This document shows positions 6,544 through 12,751 of a DNA stretch of 12,751 bases, piece after piece (the stretch's first letter is position 1; every line of letters starts with the position of its first letter). Made by a program: the position numbers and the translations under genes. Source of the stretch: an uncultured Atopobium sp. (GTDB taxonomy: Bacteria; Actinomycetota; Coriobacteriia; Coriobacteriales; Atopobiaceae); contig CAMPCT010000043.1 in assembly GCA_946647055.1 (NCBI GenBank), positions 1 to 12,751 of the forward strand. Direction: 5' to 3'. The notes beneath the pieces are model-generated. The model saw only the letters and a list, made by a program, of their open reading frames with translations. It searched no databases and had not been told where the DNA came from.

Positions 6544-7965
6544 CTAGAACTGGAAATAGAGGAAGGGGTTGTATGACCCCTGCACGATGAACGAGAACGA
6601 GATGACGCAGAGGAACAGCAGCCCCAACGTACCCACAAGGCCAAGCGCCTCCCTCGCCGTGCCCTCGGAAGGAAGACGCCCCTTGATCGCGGACGGCACG
6701 CCCGCCGCGATGGCGATTGCCACGGCGAGTTGGACGACCGCGTCGTGAAGGCGTACCCACACCCACGATGCCCTGCTCGCCCAGTCCGCCCAGGCAGACG
6801 GAGCGAACATCCCCCTGAGGACGCTCGCAGCCGCGCCAAGGTCCTCCGCCCTGAACAACACCCAGAGCAAGAGGGTGCACACGAGCACGAGGATGCGCCA
6901 TGCTACGCGAAACGCCTTGCCACGGCCATCGGGGACGACCACGAACTTCTCGAGGACGAGGAGCACGCCCCAGCCCAGTCCCCAAAGCACGAAGTTCCAG
7001 CCCGCCCCGTGCCACAGGCCCGTGAGTGACCACACGACGAGCAGGTTGCACACGGTCCGGGCGCTTCCACCACGGCTCCCGCCCAAGGGGATGTAGACGT
7101 AGTCCCTGAACCAGCTCGAGAGCGAGATATGCCAGCGGCGCCAGAACTCGGTGGCGGTGCCGGCGCAATAGGGGTCCCGGAAGTTCTCGGGGAGGCGGAA
7201 GCCAAACATTCGGCCCAAGCCGATCGCCATGTCGGAGTAGCCCGAGAAGTCCAGGTAGATCTGGAGCGCATAGGCGACGACCGCCAGCCATAGCAGGGGT
7301 GGGGGCACGTCGGGCGTCACCGTCTTCGAAAAGACCTCGTCGACCAATCCCCCAAGGGGATTTGCCAGCAGGACCTTCTTGCACAGGCCCACCCCGAAGC
7401 GCCCCATGCCGGCACGGACGTCGTCCAGCCCGGACTCACGCCGGCGCAACTGAGGCTCCATGTCTCCGTACCTCACGATGGGACCGGCAATGAGCTGGGG
7501 AAAGAGCGCGAGGTACAGCCCAAGGTCGATGGGGCTCTCCTGAGCCCTGGTACCGCGGTGGACGTCGACCACGTAGGAGATCTCCTGGAACGTGTAGAAC
7601 GAGATGCCGATGGGCAGGGCAATGTTGGGAACGGGCAGCCCCAACCCCATGATGGCGTTGGCAGTCTCGACGGCAAAGGACGCGTACTTGAAGACCGCAA
7701 GGACGCCAAGGTCGATGAGCAGGCAGGTCACGAGCAGCGCCTTGCCTCGCCACGTACCCCTGACACGGGCGATGCGCCGCCCAAGCGCCCAGTTGACGAG
7801 GATCTCCGCGATGAGCACCAGAACGAGTCGCGGCTCCCCAAAGGCATAGAAGGCCAGGCTTGCCAGGAGCAGCCATGCGTTGCGCATCTGCCACGGGAGC
7901 ACGTAGTAGACGCCGAGCGCCGCAGGAAGGAACAGCAGCAGAAACGACAGCGACGAAAAGACCAC
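6544..7965 (-). CDS. MBOAT family membrane-bound O-acyltransferase (AlgI-like)
   Basis: This 473-residue polytopic membrane protein with ten or more helices is predicted to transfer acyl groups, most likely acetyl, across the membrane to a partner acting on a surface polymer. The AlgI-type core is clear: ALQIYLDFSGYSDMAIGLGR, then NFRDPY, then WRRWHISLSSWFRDYVYIPLGG with His279, and LTGLWHGAGWNFVLWG with the invariant His319. I chose the GTG at 7965 because the protein then begins (M)VFSSLSFLLLFLP, the usual start of this family, and a run of five G lies just upstream. A GTG at 7998 would add 11 residues but has no ribosome site nearby. It is followed at 11 bases by the DHHW gene, its normal partner. 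A 119-bp gap separates it from the GNAT gene, so a promoter may lie there. It is intact. Confidence 0.93.
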   Translation of the reverse strand: MVFSSLSFLLLFLPAALGVYYVLPWQMRNAWLLLASLAFYAFGEPRLVLVLIAEILVNWALGRRIARVRGTWRGKALLVTCLLIDLGVLAVFKYASFAVETANAIMGLGLPVPNIALPIGISFYTFQEISYVVDVHRGTRAQESPIDLGLYLALFPQLIAGPIVRYGDMEPQLRRRESGLDDVRAGMGRFGVGLCKKVLLANPLGGLVDEVFSKTVTPDVPPPLLWLAVVAYALQIYLDFSGYSDMAIGLGRMFGFRLPENFRDPYCAGTATEFWRRWHISLSSWFRDYVYIPLGGSRGGSARTVCNLLVVWSLTGLWHGAGWNFVLWGLGWGVLLVLEKFVVVPDGRGKAFRVAWRILVLVCTLLLWVLFRAEDLGAAASVLRGMFAPSAWADWASRASWVWVRLHDAVVQLAVAIAIAAGVPSAIKGRLPSEGTAREALGLVGTLGLLFLCVISFSFIVQGSYNPFLYFQF

Positions 7966-8014
7966 GGCAACCCCCAGGGCGTAACGGCTCCAGACCACAA
8001 GGTAGCAGATTCAG

Positions 8015-8032
8015 GCCCTCCCATAGCAGGGC
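8015..8032. repeat. Short inverted repeat upstream of the MBOAT gene
   Basis: GCCCT (8015-8019) and AGGGC (8028-8032) are inverted copies with an eight-base spacer in the gap between the GNAT and MBOAT genes. Nothing resembling a T-tract follows on either strand. It could be a weak hairpin or a protein site next to the tandem TGGCTCA repeat, or chance in GC-rich DNA. Confidence 0.2.
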
Positions 8033-8033
8033 G

Positions 8034-8050
8034 TGGCTCAGGATGGCTCA
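8034..8050. promoter_or_regulatory. Tandem TGGCTCA repeat with 10-bp period
   Basis: TGGCTCA occurs at 8034-8040 and again at 8044-8050, exactly one helical turn apart, in the noncoding gap upstream of the MBOAT-DHHW pair. Direct repeats at this spacing are common for response-regulator binding sites. No clear -35/-10 pair could be placed beside them, so the regulatory reading is an inference. Confidence 0.28.
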
Positions 8051-8084
8051 TGGCGTCAGCAGCCAAGCGTGTCTGCCACTCCCC

Positions 8085-8552
8085 CTACAGGTCCTTGCGA
8101 AGGTAGATGGCCTCGTCGGTCCTATGGTCCTCGACAAAGCCGAGCGAGCGGAAGAGCGCGATGGCGGGATTGTCAGGGGCGATGTTGTCATAGAGCGTCG
8201 TGACGCCGTTCTCTCGGGCGGCCTGACAGAGCAGCAGCAGGCCCTCGCGCCCGTAGCCCTTGCCCCGCTCGGCGGCAAGGACGATGACATCGGCAAGGAA
8301 GATGCGCTCGGCTGCGTCGTAGTGGTAGGCGACCTCGCCGACAAACTCGTCGCGCTCGTCGTCCACGAGGTAGCGGTAGAGCCGCTCTCCCCTATCGTGG
8401 GCAACCCACCAGTCAAACCAGTCATCCCATTGGCCCTCGTCGAATGCGATGGCACCGCCCCAGGCGTCGTTGTATGACATGGTGGGAGGATCGGCCAGGA
8501 GCGCCTGTCGAAACCAGAGCTCGTCTCTCGTGGGCTTGTGGAGCGAAACCAT
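8085..8552 (-). CDS. GNAT family N-acetyltransferase
   Basis: This 155-residue soluble acetyltransferase is of the GCN5-related type, using acetyl-CoA to acylate an amine on a small molecule or protein. The acetyl-CoA-binding motif A is visible as LADVIVLAAERGKGYGREGL (86-105), with the R-G-K-G-Y-G pyrophosphate loop at 96-101. The later NIAPDNPAIALFRSLGFVE segment is the typical motif B region, with an Asn and the LF..LGF signature. The N-terminal part is rich in Trp and acidic residues (WDDWFDWW), probably the acceptor side. ATG 8552 has GGGGAG five bases upstream. It lies on the same strand as the glycosyltransferase (126-bp gap before) and MBOAT (119-bp gap after), so membership of one operon is possible but not certain. 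Its substrate is unknown; an amino-sugar acceptor would suit the context. Confidence 0.9.
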   Translation of the reverse strand: MVSLHKPTRDELWFRQALLADPPTMSYNDAWGGAIAFDEGQWDDWFDWWVAHDRGERLYRYLVDDERDEFVGEVAYHYDAAERIFLADVIVLAAERGKGYGREGLLLLCQAARENGVTTLYDNIAPDNPAIALFRSLGFVEDHRTDEAIYLRKDL

Positions 8553-8678
8553 GTGTCTCCCCGTCTAGCGTCGACCGCAGCGAACCCCGCGCGGGTCCCT
8601 TCCGGCAATTCTAACGCCCGCCTGTCCCCGTACGTGCGGATGCCGCGACCCGTGCGACCCACGTCACGGGAGCGGCCC

Positions 8679-9665
8679 CTAGCCCCTCCGTCGGCCCCAC
8701 GTCTTGGGGTGCCTGATGTGGTCCCACACGTTGTTGAACGAGATGAAGAGCCGCGGGGACAGGAGGAGCACGCGCCAGCCGACCTTGCTCCGTGGGGTGA
8801 TCCCCACGGGATGAAGGTCCCTTTCGATGATGAACGCCCGCAGCCTCTCGAGCTCCTCGAGCGACTCGTCGTGGGCGAGGTTCTTTGCGAAGATCGCCGC
8901 CTTGACGGCAGCGCGCGCCTCTGCCGCGGAAACGAGCTCGGGATACCTCTCCCGCGCGAAGTCGACCATGCGCATCGTCTGGTACATCTCCCAGCCAAGC
9001 ATGTGATACCCGTGCTCCCAGGTGATGCTGGTCGTGCGGACGACGTAGTGGTAACCGACCTTGTGCAGCACATAGACGGAACGGGCGGCATCAACGAGGA
9101 GGAACATGATGGCGATGTCCTCGCTTATCTCGCCCGGCGGGAAGCGCACGCCATCAAAGAGCCTGCGCGCAAAGAGGATGTGCCAGGCGCCAAAGTCGAT
9201 GCGGTCGTGATAGAGGGCAATCAGGGTCTCGTGGCTGGAGTGGACGCCCTCGGGCATGTCAGTCGAGACCAGCCCGTCAAATGAGCGGCCGCCCTCGGAC
9301 AGGTGGTCGAAGACGACCATGTCGACGCCATGCTCGGTGACTTTCTCGATGCAGGCCTCGATGATGTCGGGCTCCACCCAGTCATCGCTGTCGACGAAGT
9401 AGACCCACTCGCCCCGTGCGACGTCGAGGGCGGCGTTGCGCGCCGCGGAGAGCCCGCCGTTGGCCTGGTGGATCACGCTGACGCGGGAATCCGACGCCGC
9501 ATACTCGTCGCAGATGGCCGGGCATCCGTCGGGGCTGCCATCGTCGACGAGGATGACCTCGGTGTTGGGATAGGTCTGGGCGAGGACGCTGTCCACACAG
9601 CGCCGCAGGTAGGGCTCGACCTTGTAGACCGGCACGATGATTGAGACCAAGGGCTGACGTGCCAT
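8679..9665 (-). CDS. Family 2 glycosyltransferase
   Basis: This 328-residue GT-A fold enzyme is predicted to transfer a sugar from a nucleotide-sugar to a lipid-linked or surface glycan on the cytoplasmic face. The N-terminus is classic: PLVSIIVPVYKVEPYLRRCV, then EVILVDDGSPDG with the nucleotide-binding DDG at 41-43, QANGGLSAARN (67-77), and the metal-binding DSDD at 92-95. A C-terminal region of about 200 residues follows, with no obvious membrane helices, ending in a basic tail. ATG 9665 lies 13 bases after the stop of the DUF2207-like gene and has GGTGG upstream; a TTG at 9689 would add eight residues but overlaps the previous gene. It is probably co-transcribed with that gene and belongs to the polysaccharide block that ends with MBOAT and DHHW. 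Donor and acceptor cannot be read from sequence. Confidence 0.94.
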   Translation of the reverse strand: MARQPLVSIIVPVYKVEPYLRRCVDSVLAQTYPNTEVILVDDGSPDGCPAICDEYAASDSRVSVIHQANGGLSAARNAALDVARGEWVYFVDSDDWVEPDIIEACIEKVTEHGVDMVVFDHLSEGGRSFDGLVSTDMPEGVHSSHETLIALYHDRIDFGAWHILFARRLFDGVRFPPGEISEDIAIMFLLVDAARSVYVLHKVGYHYVVRTTSITWEHGYHMLGWEMYQTMRMVDFARERYPELVSAAEARAAVKAAIFAKNLAHDESLEELERLRAFIIERDLHPVGITPRSKVGWRVLLLSPRLFISFNNVWDHIRHPKTWGRRRG

Positions 9666-9678
9666 GAGACCACCACCC

Positions 9679-10812
9679 TCAGAGGCCAATCTGGTCGGGC
9701 CTCAGCCCGCGCCTCCCCAAGAGCTCGTTCACCGCGCGCCGGTTCTGGCCAAGCGCGACGGCATAGACCAAGAAGTCGTCCCAGATGGCGAGCGCACCCT
9801 TGTCGGCCTCGGAGAGCGCCGTGAAGTCGCGCAGGTAGTTGCGGATGCCGTAGACCAACTCCGCCTCCTGCTCGCCCAGCGCGGTGCGCTGCAGGTGACG
9901 CGAGGCGTCACCGTTCTCGATGAGCCCCACGACGACGTCGATGAGGGGCAGGAACAGTCCCACGAGCATCACGACGTAGAGGACCACCACAAGGACGAGC
10001 CCGAGCAGGAGGTACGGCTGCTCGACAATGTAGGGAACCAGCTCGTAGTCGTCCCCCAACTGGTCCATGAGGTCCATGAACCCCTTGCCAACGGTCATCG
10101 CGAACAGGCCGAACACGACCGAGATGGCCACAAGCACAAGGCAGCCCATCCCACATCCCCTCAGGAAGCGAGAAAGCCCCACATTGGCGATGCTGTCCTT
10201 CTGCCCAATGCGCCGCAGGTGGATGTCGTCGACGGCCTCCTCCTCGGCGAGCGCGGCCCACTCGGGGTAGGTCGCGGGTCCAAGCGCGTCAGAGAGGACG
10301 AGGCGGATGAGCGTCCGGTCGCCACGAGGGAGGGACCGCAGGGCCTCGGCGTCGGCAACCCGCAGCCTGTCGCCCTCAAAGGCGAGCGTGCCGTCAAGCA
10401 CGTGCGCGAGCAGCGTCGCGGCAGCGTCCTCACGCGGCTCGATGCGCAGGTCGGCAAGCATGCTCACCTGCACGGCAGAAAGCCCGCGGAGCTTCTCGCG
10501 GTAGTACTCGATGTCGCGCGAGGGCACAAAGCTCGCCTCGCGACGAGCGCGGGACATGAGAAGCGTGCAGACGGCCCACCAGACAAGGACGTAGAAAAGG
10601 CTGCCGATGAGAATCTGAAGCACGAGGATGGACAGGGCGGCAGCAAAACCTAGGGTAGGGTCATCGACCCGTGCGATCCCCGCAGTGAACCTAGGTGCGA
10701 TCAGCCCCCAGTTGCGCACGAAGATGACGAGGGGGATGGCGAACGCGCCCCACCTGATACGACGCCACAGCTGATAGCGGGACGTGGAGATGAACTTCTG
10801 TCGTGACGGCAT
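9679..10812 (-). CDS. Membrane protein resembling the C-terminal part of DUF2207
   Basis: This is a 377-residue membrane protein. Hydrophobic segments lie near residues 20-42, 55-85, 217-242 and 265-297. Between the second and third is a soluble domain with IEYYREKLRGLSAVQVSML (101-119) and GTLAFEGDRLRV, a winged-helix-like pattern found in the C-terminal half of DUF2207 proteins. The tail has YLRDFTALSEADKGALAIW followed by DDFLVYAVALG (about 327-355), the most recognisable DUF2207 signature. The large N-terminal extracytoplasmic beta domain of full-length family members (about 550-600 residues) is absent. ATG 10812 was chosen for its GGGGGT site six bases upstream. A TATCAT hexamer (plus-strand 10841-10846) could be its -10, but no -35 is seen. 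Function is unknown. The tight link to a glycosyltransferase hints at an envelope role. Confidence 0.75.
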   Translation of the reverse strand: MPSRQKFISTSRYQLWRRIRWGAFAIPLVIFVRNWGLIAPRFTAGIARVDDPTLGFAAALSILVLQILIGSLFYVLVWWAVCTLLMSRARREASFVPSRDIEYYREKLRGLSAVQVSMLADLRIEPREDAAATLLAHVLDGTLAFEGDRLRVADAEALRSLPRGDRTLIRLVLSDALGPATYPEWAALAEEEAVDDIHLRRIGQKDSIANVGLSRFLRGCGMGCLVLVAISVVFGLFAMTVGKGFMDLMDQLGDDYELVPYIVEQPYLLLGLVLVVVLYVVMLVGLFLPLIDVVVGLIENGDASRHLQRTALGEQEAELVYGIRNYLRDFTALSEADKGALAIWDDFLVYAVALGQNRRAVNELLGRRGLRPDQIGL

Positions 10813-10857
10813 GATGACCCCCATAGGCTCGACCAAGGGAATGATACCCGTTTCGAT

Positions 10858-10874
10858 CGAGGCTCCGGGCCTCG
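10858..10874. repeat. Hairpin CGAGGC/GCCTCG in the leader of the DUF2207-like gene
   Basis: CGAGGC (10858-10863) and GCCTCG (10869-10874) form a perfect 6-bp stem with a five-base loop. It lies about 14 bases beyond the T-tract of the TfoX-like terminator and upstream of the DUF2207-like gene. It may be a second, weaker terminator element or a structured leader. Confidence 0.3.
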
Positions 10875-10887
10875 CTGAACCGTTCCC

Positions 10888-10913
10888 AAAAAACAGAGCC
10901 CTCAGACGGCTCT
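10888..10913 (-). terminator. Intrinsic terminator of the TfoX-like gene
   Basis: On the minus strand, AGAGCC, a seven-base loop and GGCTCT (plus-strand arms 10895-10900 and 10908-10913) are followed one base later by six T (plus-strand A run 10888-10893). It lies about 27 bases after the stop of the TfoX-like gene. This is the best intrinsic terminator in the window. It implies that the DUF2207-like gene downstream has its own promoter. Confidence 0.82.
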
Positions 10914-10940
10914 ACTCGTCTGGCCTTGTCCAGCCCAGCC

Positions 10941-11243
10941 TCAACGTGACTTGCGACGCGGCAGCTCGGGAAGCATGGCTGTCACCAATGCGGCCACGGA
11001 CTCGCGGTCCTCCACATCGACCACGAGCATCGGGGCCGCGCCATCATAGGGCACCTCGACGGCAGAGAGCATGGAGCGCGCCGCAGGCACGTCCTTCACG
11101 AGAAAGCGGTCGTCGTATACGCCGCCAAAGAGCTGGCCCTGCGCGTACAACAGGTACTCCCCCATCATCTTGCGCGTGGTGACGTCGGGCACGTCCTGCA
11201 GCAGGTCCAGGACAAACTCCAGGAATTCGGGGGTCGATGCCAT
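10941..11243 (-). CDS. TfoX/Sxy N-terminal domain protein
   Basis: This 100-residue soluble protein matches the TfoX N-terminal domain. Signatures are RKMMGEYLLYAQGQLFGGVY (24-43) and DDRFLVKDVPAA (44-55). Only this domain is present. In gamma-proteobacteria TfoX/Sxy is a competence regulator with an additional C-terminal domain, but single-domain relatives are common in Gram-positive bacteria and their role is mostly unknown, so competence should not be assumed. ATG 11243 follows GAGGAGG at six bases; the open frame upstream adds 25 poorly supported residues. A strong intrinsic terminator lies just downstream, so it ends its transcript. The preceding small membrane protein gene is 90 bp upstream on the same strand. 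Confidence 0.88.
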   Translation of the reverse strand: MASTPEFLEFVLDLLQDVPDVTTRKMMGEYLLYAQGQLFGGVYDDRFLVKDVPAARSMLSAVEVPYDGAAPMLVVDVEDRESVAALVTAMLPELPRRKSR

Positions 11244-11333
11244 CGGGAGCCTCCTCGCATCCGCCACGGGCGACTTTGGGAACGCTCGAATCATCTCATA
11301 CCTGCGGAGTCCGTCCAACCCGTTCGACTTGAC

Positions 11334-11444
11334 CTAGTTGTCTTTGGTGAGGAGGTACTCGATGAAGGCCCAAACGAAGATGAGGGGCAGCAGCAAAGGC
11401 CAGAGGACGATGAGAAGAAGCATCCCGATGATAATGTAGAGCAT
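11334..11444 (-). CDS. 36-residue single-pass membrane protein
   Basis: A frame of 37 codons from ATG 11444 encodes a 36-residue peptide. Almost all of it is hydrophobic (LYIIIGMLLLIVLWPLLLP, then IFVWAFIEYL), ending in a short polar tail TKDN. An AGGGGGG ribosome-site-like run lies nine to ten bases upstream. The frame is open further upstream (to about 11627), but that part lacks a good start and is not hydrophobic. The small-protein reading is favoured by start, ribosome site and a coherent membrane helix. It could be a structural small membrane protein or a regulator of a membrane complex. No known family is recognised, and it might not be expressed. Confidence 0.5.
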   Translation of the reverse strand: MLYIIIGMLLLIVLWPLLLPLIFVWAFIEYLLTKDN

Positions 11445-11725
11445 CGTTGCCGGACCCCCCTGTGACCAACAACGAGCGACGACGCATTGGCCCTGTCGCA
11501 CACAAGCTCGCACGCTATCGCCACGTTCAAAGCCGCCATGCTGCTTATACCCCAAAATCGCATAGACCATCTTTCCACCGCGAGTGTGGCAGATGATGGC
11601 GACAGAAATCGTGGCGACGCCTACCATCCGCAGCGCAGGGCTTCCGGTACGGCACGGTGGATCATCTCAGCTGAGTCACCCAAATACACGGGACTCAGAA
11701 CGAGGCGGGTCTCATCTATCCCAAG
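11445..11725. other. Noncoding stretch between two small membrane-protein genes
   Basis: I see no convincing gene here on either strand. It contains a 10-bp palindrome CTCAGCTGAG at 11666-11675. No hairpin with T-tract marks the end of the 107-residue gene. It probably holds the promoter of the 36-residue gene, but I cannot place it. Confidence 0.4.
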
Positions 11726-12049
11726 TCACTTCTTGTACTTCCGGTAAATCCTTCCGTAGACAATCGGAAGGATTGGCACCCCGATGACGGAGCCAGCAAT
11801 CAAGAGGATCCCACCCGCCCTCATGTGCATGAGGCCCAGGATCGTGCTTGCCCACATGATTGCGGAGAATGATAGCCACATGATGCCATTTGCCCTGTTA
11901 TATGCGGGTATGTCAGAGATTTCGGACTCCTCCACCGTACTCCCCGACCAAAACCACATCGGCTTCTCACGCCTCCAGGCATAGACGCCGATCCCGGTGA
12001 TGAGCAGGCTGACCGGGACCATGGTGATAAGCCAGATGATGTTTTCCAT
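11726..12049 (-). CDS. Small three-helix membrane protein, unknown function
   Basis: This 107-residue protein has three predicted helices near residues 4-24, 55-74 and 78-98. A conserved-looking hydrophilic loop between the first two reads WRREKPMWFWSGSTVEESEI, continuing to the DIPAYNRANG motif (46-55). The tail is basic (GRIYRKYKK). From memory, similar small proteins with the MWFWSG...DIPAYNRANG signature occur widely in Firmicutes and Actinobacteria as uncharacterised membrane proteins, sometimes near DUF3784 or SdpI-like families. I cannot name the family with certainty. ATG 12049 follows a GGGGCGG run; a GTG two codons earlier is less likely because the same run would be too close. Base composition is a little less GC-rich than the left part of the window. 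The role is unknown. Confidence 0.78.
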   Translation of the reverse strand: MENIIWLITMVPVSLLITGIGVYAWRREKPMWFWSGSTVEESEISDIPAYNRANGIMWLSFSAIMWASTILGLMHMRAGGILLIAGSVIGVPILPIVYGRIYRKYKK

Positions 12050-12166
12050 AGACACCGCCCCGTCCCGCGTTGGACTCGTCCCCGATCATGAGGCCAATCT
12101 ACACCTACGACGGCATTTCGTCCCTGCCACCCCGGAAGACACGGGACCTCAAAGCCTGGCGTGAGC

Positions 12167-12454
12167 CTAGCCCAAGTCATAAAACGTCGAGGGTGGGCCG
12201 TAGACAACCGGCATGCTAGCCTGGGCCGCGTGTACAAGTGTCGTGTCAACAGCTTCGAGCAAGTTCAACAGCCTTGGTAGCTCGGCATCGAGCTCGAACA
12301 GGCAACGCTGTAATTCTTGTCCAATTTCCGTTTGCTCTCCCACTTCCGAGATGATGCAATTGATGTCGAGAGAGAGGTCTCTCGTCGCATCCGCTATCGC
12401 CTTGCATCGCCCTGCCATATCGAGAAATGATTGCGAATCCTCCACTATCCTCAT
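12167..12454 (-). CDS. Small helical protein, possibly WXG100/type VII-like
   Basis: This 95-residue soluble protein has no signal peptide. It appears to consist of two amphipathic helices (about 5-37 and 44-78) separated by a turn with EVGEQTEIG, then a short extended tail, PVVYGPPSTFYDLG. The size and two-helix hairpin recall WXG100/ESX-type substrates and related small type VII secretion proteins, but the W-x-G turn is missing, so this is only a structural analogy. ATG 12454 follows GGAGGAGG at four to five bases, a very strong ribosome site. It is more AT-rich than the left part of the window. No type VII ATPase or LXG toxin is in the window, though genes further right are not visible. 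Function unknown. Confidence 0.7.
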   Translation of the reverse strand: MRIVEDSQSFLDMAGRCKAIADATRDLSLDINCIISEVGEQTEIGQELQRCLFELDAELPRLLNLLEAVDTTLVHAAQASMPVVYGPPSTFYDLG

Positions 12455-12562
12455 GCCGCCTCCTCCAACCAACTAACTCGACGTCCGCTTCGCGAAAAGG
12501 TCGGGCTTGGGCTTCAATTGAGTCTACCTCACAGGCATTTCGCCCGCAGAATGCTGACTTCA

Positions 12563-12711
12563 GGACAGAAGTGCTAGTTATGTCGCGGTTTCCCATCCCA
12601 GAGGCCATCCTGTTGACGGAGCACCATGCGACAACTGGCCTTTTGCAGCGGAGTGGCTCGACCATACCCATAATGTGCCTCAATACCGGGACATAGCCCG
12701 CACTTCTGTCC
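12563..12711. repeat. 149-bp element bounded by 29-bp imperfect inverted repeats (MITE-like)
   Basis: The left arm begins GGACAGAAGTGC at 12563. The right arm ends with its exact reverse complement, GCACTTCTGTCC, at 12700-12711. Extended alignment of the two arms, 29 bases each, gives 24 matches, including TATGTC and CGGT. Inside lies a second, smaller fold: AGGCCA (12602-12607) with TGGCCT (12636-12641), and GTTG (12612-12615) with CAAC (12632-12635). No convincing open frame lies within. The architecture fits a MITE or the remnant ends of an insertion sequence, or a long structured RNA. I found no clear target-site duplication and cannot name the IS family. Confidence 0.6.
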
Positions 12712-12751
12712 CCAGGCCGATGGAAACCGCCTTTCACACAGCCAAATCATC

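Noticed and set aside
5297..6547. Long plus-strand open frame opposite the DHHW gene
   Set aside because: It has no recognisable domain, lies antisense to a well-supported gene and begins inside the lipoprotein gene. It is a GC-rich shadow.
6533..7384. N-terminal extension of the DHHW frame upstream of 6532
   Set aside because: It overlaps the MBOAT coding region in another frame and has no membrane anchor or domain. The ATG at 6532 with its ribosome site and anchor helix is the real start.
10941..11243. TfoX-like protein as evidence for natural competence
   Set aside because: Only the N-terminal domain is present and no com or pil genes are in the window. Single-domain relatives are widespread without a shown link to DNA uptake.
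12427..12696. Plus-strand frame at the right end
   Set aside because: It has no ribosome site, runs through the inverted-repeat arms and shows no family resemblance.
12246..12737. Minus-strand frame across the right end
   Set aside because: It crosses the inverted-repeat element and the 95-residue gene in a different frame, with no good start site or domain.
1..12751. CRISPR array, tRNA or rRNA genes, prophage or toxin-antitoxin modules
   Set aside because: I found no regularly spaced repeats, cloverleaf-like segments, rRNA-like sequence, or recognisable phage or toxin-antitoxin proteins.

Overview
This 12.75 kb window is GC-rich, bacterial and densely coding. Third codon positions are strongly G/C-biased and most genes have purine-rich Shine-Dalgarno sites. 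The left-edge gene is a NifU-like scaffold of the type I associate with anaerobes. Together with the gene content this suggests a host-associated anaerobic actinobacterium, perhaps Coriobacteriia (Olsenella/Atopobiaceae-like). That placement is an inference from composition and family memory, not a search result. I see no rRNA, tRNA, CRISPR array, transposase or phage gene.

Layout. (1) 1-1737, minus strand: a NifU/IscU-like Fe-S scaffold cut by the left edge, then a complete YrbG-type Na+/Ca2+ exchanger. (2) 1932-3299, plus: a MATE efflux transporter, divergent from the exchanger; the gap holds a perfect 8-bp inverted repeat. (3) 3296-4037, minus: a bicistron of an LpdD-like (prenylated-flavin chaperone family) protein and a 108-residue PAS-like protein; its stop codon overlaps that of the MATE gene. 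(4) 4216-5337, plus: a small polytopic membrane protein followed by a lipoprotein, tightly coupled. (5) 5384-10812, minus: a cell-envelope polysaccharide block. In transcription order it encodes a DUF2207-like membrane protein, a family 2 glycosyltransferase, a GNAT acetyltransferase, an MBOAT O-acyltransferase and its DHHW/AlgX-like partner. (6) 10888-12454, minus: a TfoX-like protein with a clear intrinsic terminator, a 36-residue single-pass membrane protein, a 107-residue three-helix membrane protein and a 95-residue helical protein. (7) 12563-12711: a 149-bp segment bounded by 29-bp imperfect inverted repeats, like a MITE or a large hairpin, in sequence where I find no gene.

How the genes may work together. 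MBOAT and DHHW are a known type of pair: MBOAT moves an acyl group across the membrane and the DHHW protein places it on an extracytoplasmic polymer. With the nearby glycosyltransferase this suggests synthesis and O-acetylation of a surface glycan. The LpdD-like/PAS-like pair may serve a prenyl-FMN-dependent (UbiD-type) decarboxylase encoded elsewhere, since none is present here. The exchanger and MATE pump are ordinary transporters that may share a divergent control region. No established novel system is visible. The least explained parts are the LpdD-like/PAS-like pair, the truncated DUF2207-like protein, and the inverted-repeat element at the right end.
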